From positions 1,426,001-1,490,000 of the forward strand of contig NZ_JARVSM010000001.1 in NCBI RefSeq assembly GCF_030209175.1: a stretch of DNA of 64,000 bases, written 5' to 3'. Below are positions 62,437 through 64,000 of the stretch, piece after piece. Under the pieces are notes generated by a model that had not been told where the DNA came from, did no database searches, and saw only the letters and a program-made list of their open reading frames with translations. Source of the DNA: Pseudomonas sp. efr-133-TYG-5. GTDB taxonomy: Bacteria; Pseudomonadota; Gammaproteobacteria; Pseudomonadales; Pseudomonadaceae. Each line of letters begins with the position of its first letter. The first letter of the stretch is position 1. The translations under genes and the position numbers were made by a program.

Positions 62437-62463
62437 GCAGGGCTTGGACAGGATCTCGCCGTT

Positions 62464-63255
62464 ATGACTGATACCCAGACTTCACCCGACACCACCGCTG
62501 AAAAAGACGCACCGCCAGCGGTCGAGCTGCCTTGGGCGGATGTTCACGTCGAGCACCACAAGATGCTCCGCCTGGCACCGTTGCAGACCGACCGGCACAC
62601 CGGCGGACGGCCGCTGCGCTTTGTCGAATTCGGTTATGCCGAACGCCACGGCAAGGAGCACAGCCTGATGCGCATGGCCATCAAGCTGCCCGGCCAGCGC
62701 GTGCGCAAGGAGCAGAATCACCTCGACGTGTGGGTCGATCATGGCACCCGACGCGTGCGTTTCGGCCCGGACAGCGGCTTGCAGATCGAACCGCTGAATC
62801 GCGGCATCGGCCGCTTCATGGCGGCCCAGGGCATCGCCTGGGCGAAAAAACGCTGGCCCGCCTACACCGTCGACGGCATGGACCTGAACAACAAGGACGC
62901 GCTGAACGAGGACACGCGCCTGCGCCGCGACCACTTTTTGCGCGTGCACGGTTTCGACGTGGTGTACGCCGATGCCCAGCATTTGAAGGGCAGCGTCAAG
63001 GACGTGATGGTCGGCGACCTGCTCGCGGACTGGAACAGCGAAAAGCTGCAGATCGTCGAAATCCTTGAAGCCGCGCAGATGCTCCAGCAGGCCGAACAGA
63101 ATCTGGCCGAGCAGGAAGTGAAGCTGAAGAAACAGGAAGAAAAGGTCAGCAAGTTCAAGCGCGAAGACGCCGGACTGCGCTTTACCATTACTTGCCTGGT
63201 GGCGTTTGCGGTGTTCCAGGCCGGTTTGCTGATCTGGATTGCCACGCACCGCTGA
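62464..63255 (+). CDS. Tail-anchored coiled-coil protein with GNAT-like N-terminal region
   Basis: 263 residues. The disordered start MTDTQTSPDTTAEKDAPPAV is followed by a mixed domain. Its middle (GRFMAAQGIAWAKKRWPAYT, then NEDTRLRRDHFLRVHGFDVV) looks like the end of an acetyltransferase fold, but no acetyl-CoA loop is evident. A coiled coil follows (about 200-235, LQQAEQNLAEQEVKLKKQEEKVSKFK), then a C-terminal membrane helix (FTITCLVAFAVFQAGLLIWIATH). Inner membrane, with the bulk in the cytoplasm. Function unknown. Convergent to prmB. Confidence 0.75.
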   Translation: MTDTQTSPDTTAEKDAPPAVELPWADVHVEHHKMLRLAPLQTDRHTGGRPLRFVEFGYAERHGKEHSLMRMAIKLPGQRVRKEQNHLDVWVDHGTRRVRFGPDSGLQIEPLNRGIGRFMAAQGIAWAKKRWPAYTVDGMDLNNKDALNEDTRLRRDHFLRVHGFDVVYADAQHLKGSVKDVMVGDLLADWNSEKLQIVEILEAAQMLQQAEQNLAEQEVKLKKQEEKVSKFKREDAGLRFTITCLVAFAVFQAGLLIWIATHR

Positions 63256-63280
63256 TGGGTTGAGACCGCAGCGCGGCCAT

Positions 63281-63352
63281 TCGCTAGCACGCTCGCTCCC
63301 ACAGGTCTGGTGTACGACACAAATCCTGTGGGAGCGAGCCTGCTCGCGAAGC
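63281..63352. repeat. REP inverted pair
   Basis: Units at about 63281-63303 (GCTAGCACGCTCGCTCCCACAG) and 63325-63352 (CCTGTGGGAGCGAGCCTGCTCGCGAA). They lie between the convergent coiled-coil and prmB stops. Confidence 0.83.
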
Positions 63353-63361
63353 TTCCAGGTT

Positions 63362-64000
63362 TTAAACGCGGGAAGCGAACAAGGCCTGATGAGCGCGGCA
63401 CTGTTCCGCCGTCAGCATGAACACGCCATGCCCGCCGCGCTCGAACTCGAGCCAGGCGAAATCCACTTCCGGGTACAACGCCTCGACGTGCACCTGGCTG
63501 TTGCCCACTTCGACAATCAGCAAGCCTTTCTCGGTGAGGTGATCCGCCGCTTCGGCGAGCATCCGCCGCACCAGGTTCAGGCCATCGTCACCGCAGGCCA
63601 GGCCCAGCTCCGGCTCGTGCTGGTATTCGTCCGGCATGTCGGCGAAATCTTCCGCATCGACGTAGGGCGGATTCGACACGATCAGGTCGAAACGTTGCCC
63701 CGGCAGGCCATCGAAACCATCGCCCTGTACGGTGTACACACGCTCGTCGACGCCGTGGCGTTCGATGTTCTGGTTGGCCACTTCCAGCGCTTCGAACGAC
63801 AGGTCGGCCAGCACCACTTCGGCGTTCTGGAACTCGTAGGCGCAGGCGATGCCGATGCAGCCGGAGCCGGTGCACAGGTCGAGAATCCGCGCCGGGTCAT
63901 TGCCCAGCCACGGCGCGAAGCGGTTTTCGATCAACTCGCCAATCGGTGAGCGCGGGATCAGCACGCGCTCGTCGACGATGAACGACATGCCGCAGAACCA
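63362..64000 (-). CDS. prmB: PrmB, ribosomal protein uL3 N5-glutamine methyltransferase (5' end off window)
   Basis: Methylates a glutamine of 50S protein L3 using SAM. The visible C-terminal 212 residues include the SAM loop [19 protein letters not shown], an acidic strand-2 residue ([14 protein letters not shown]), the catalytic NPPY motif in [15 protein letters not shown], and [16 protein letters not shown]. The frame continues through [20 protein letters not shown] to the window edge, so the ATG within it is not the start. The N-terminal helical domain lies beyond 64000. Stop at 63362, next to a REP pair. Confidence 0.94.
   Translation of the reverse strand, partial: WFCGMSFIVDERVLIPRSPIGELIENRFAPWLGNDPARILDLCTGSGCIGIACAYEFQNAEVVLADLSFEALEVANQNIERHGVDERVYTVQGDGFDGLPGQRFDLIVSNPPYVDAEDFADMPDEYQHEPELGLACGDDGLNLVRRMLAEAADHLTEKGLLIVEVGNSQVHVEALYPEVDFAWLEFERGGHGVFMLTAEQCRAHQALFASRV

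Overview
The window is a stretch of high-GC chromosome from a Pseudomonas, most likely the P. fluorescens complex. Three things point there: the sigX-cmpX-crfX-cmaX-rraA block next to ppsA/ppsR; long collinear runs that match, from memory, the P. aeruginosa PA1678-PA1776 neighbourhood (prmB, aroC, mtnBDC, speE, thrH, pabB, cysH, ppsA, sigX); and many REP-type palindromes built on the core TGTGGGAGCGAGCCTGCTCGCGA, which is typical of this species group. No plasmid, prophage, integrase, IS element or CRISPR array was seen.

Layout. 1-4436: cell-envelope and RNA-turnover block on the minus strand (sigX partial, cmpX, crfX, cmaX, rraA, an alpha/beta hydrolase). 4635-8003: divergent ppsA/ppsR, PEP synthase and its regulatory kinase/pyrophosphorylase. 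8307-16905: a complete 2-methylcitrate operon for propionyl-CoA disposal (prpR-prpB-prpC-acnD-prpF-prpD), with REP pairs in its long gaps and a candidate PrpR operator. 17307-20370: a three-gene periplasm/membrane system (retropepsin-like protease, inactive transglutaminase fused to membrane helices, ATP-grasp ligase). 20537-23532: pabB, thrH, cysH. 24013-28147: hydantoin/allantoin-type NCS1 permease and racemase behind a predicted sigma-54 promoter, then a divergent LysR/SDR pair. 28229-35086: HAD phosphatase, then an Rhs polymorphic toxin with an AT-rich exchangeable tip (ParB-like fold), its overlapping immunity gene, and decayed extra immunity genes. 35141-37792: small proteins, including two tandem secreted glycine-zipper proteins. 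38083-45460: tRNA-Ser(GGA), crotonase, acyltransferase, CorA, an amidotransferase and a fadBA-like beta-oxidation pair. 45852-50158: a small membrane peptide with an A-rich Hfq/Crc-type motif, a fused cytochrome c, and a transglutaminase/alpha-E/circularly permuted ATP-grasp operon. 50364-56880: candidate sRNA, rraB, speE, small proteins, ankyrin protein, FATP-type acyl-CoA synthetase and a DUF3509 gene behind a second predicted sigma-54 promoter. 57060-64000: methionine salvage (mtnC, mtnD, mtnB) with an MFS transporter and aroC, an alpha/beta hydrolase, a tail-anchored coiled-coil protein and prmB (partial).

Most genes are conserved housekeeping or accessory metabolism. The clearest sign of horizontal exchange is the Rhs tip/immunity region (about 33540-35090), where base composition drops sharply. 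The least understood systems are the two separate predicted peptide-bond-forming operons (17307-20370 and 46986-50158), the Rhs tip, and the small RNA and small-protein candidates. Functions are read from translated motifs and remembered families; no database search was run.
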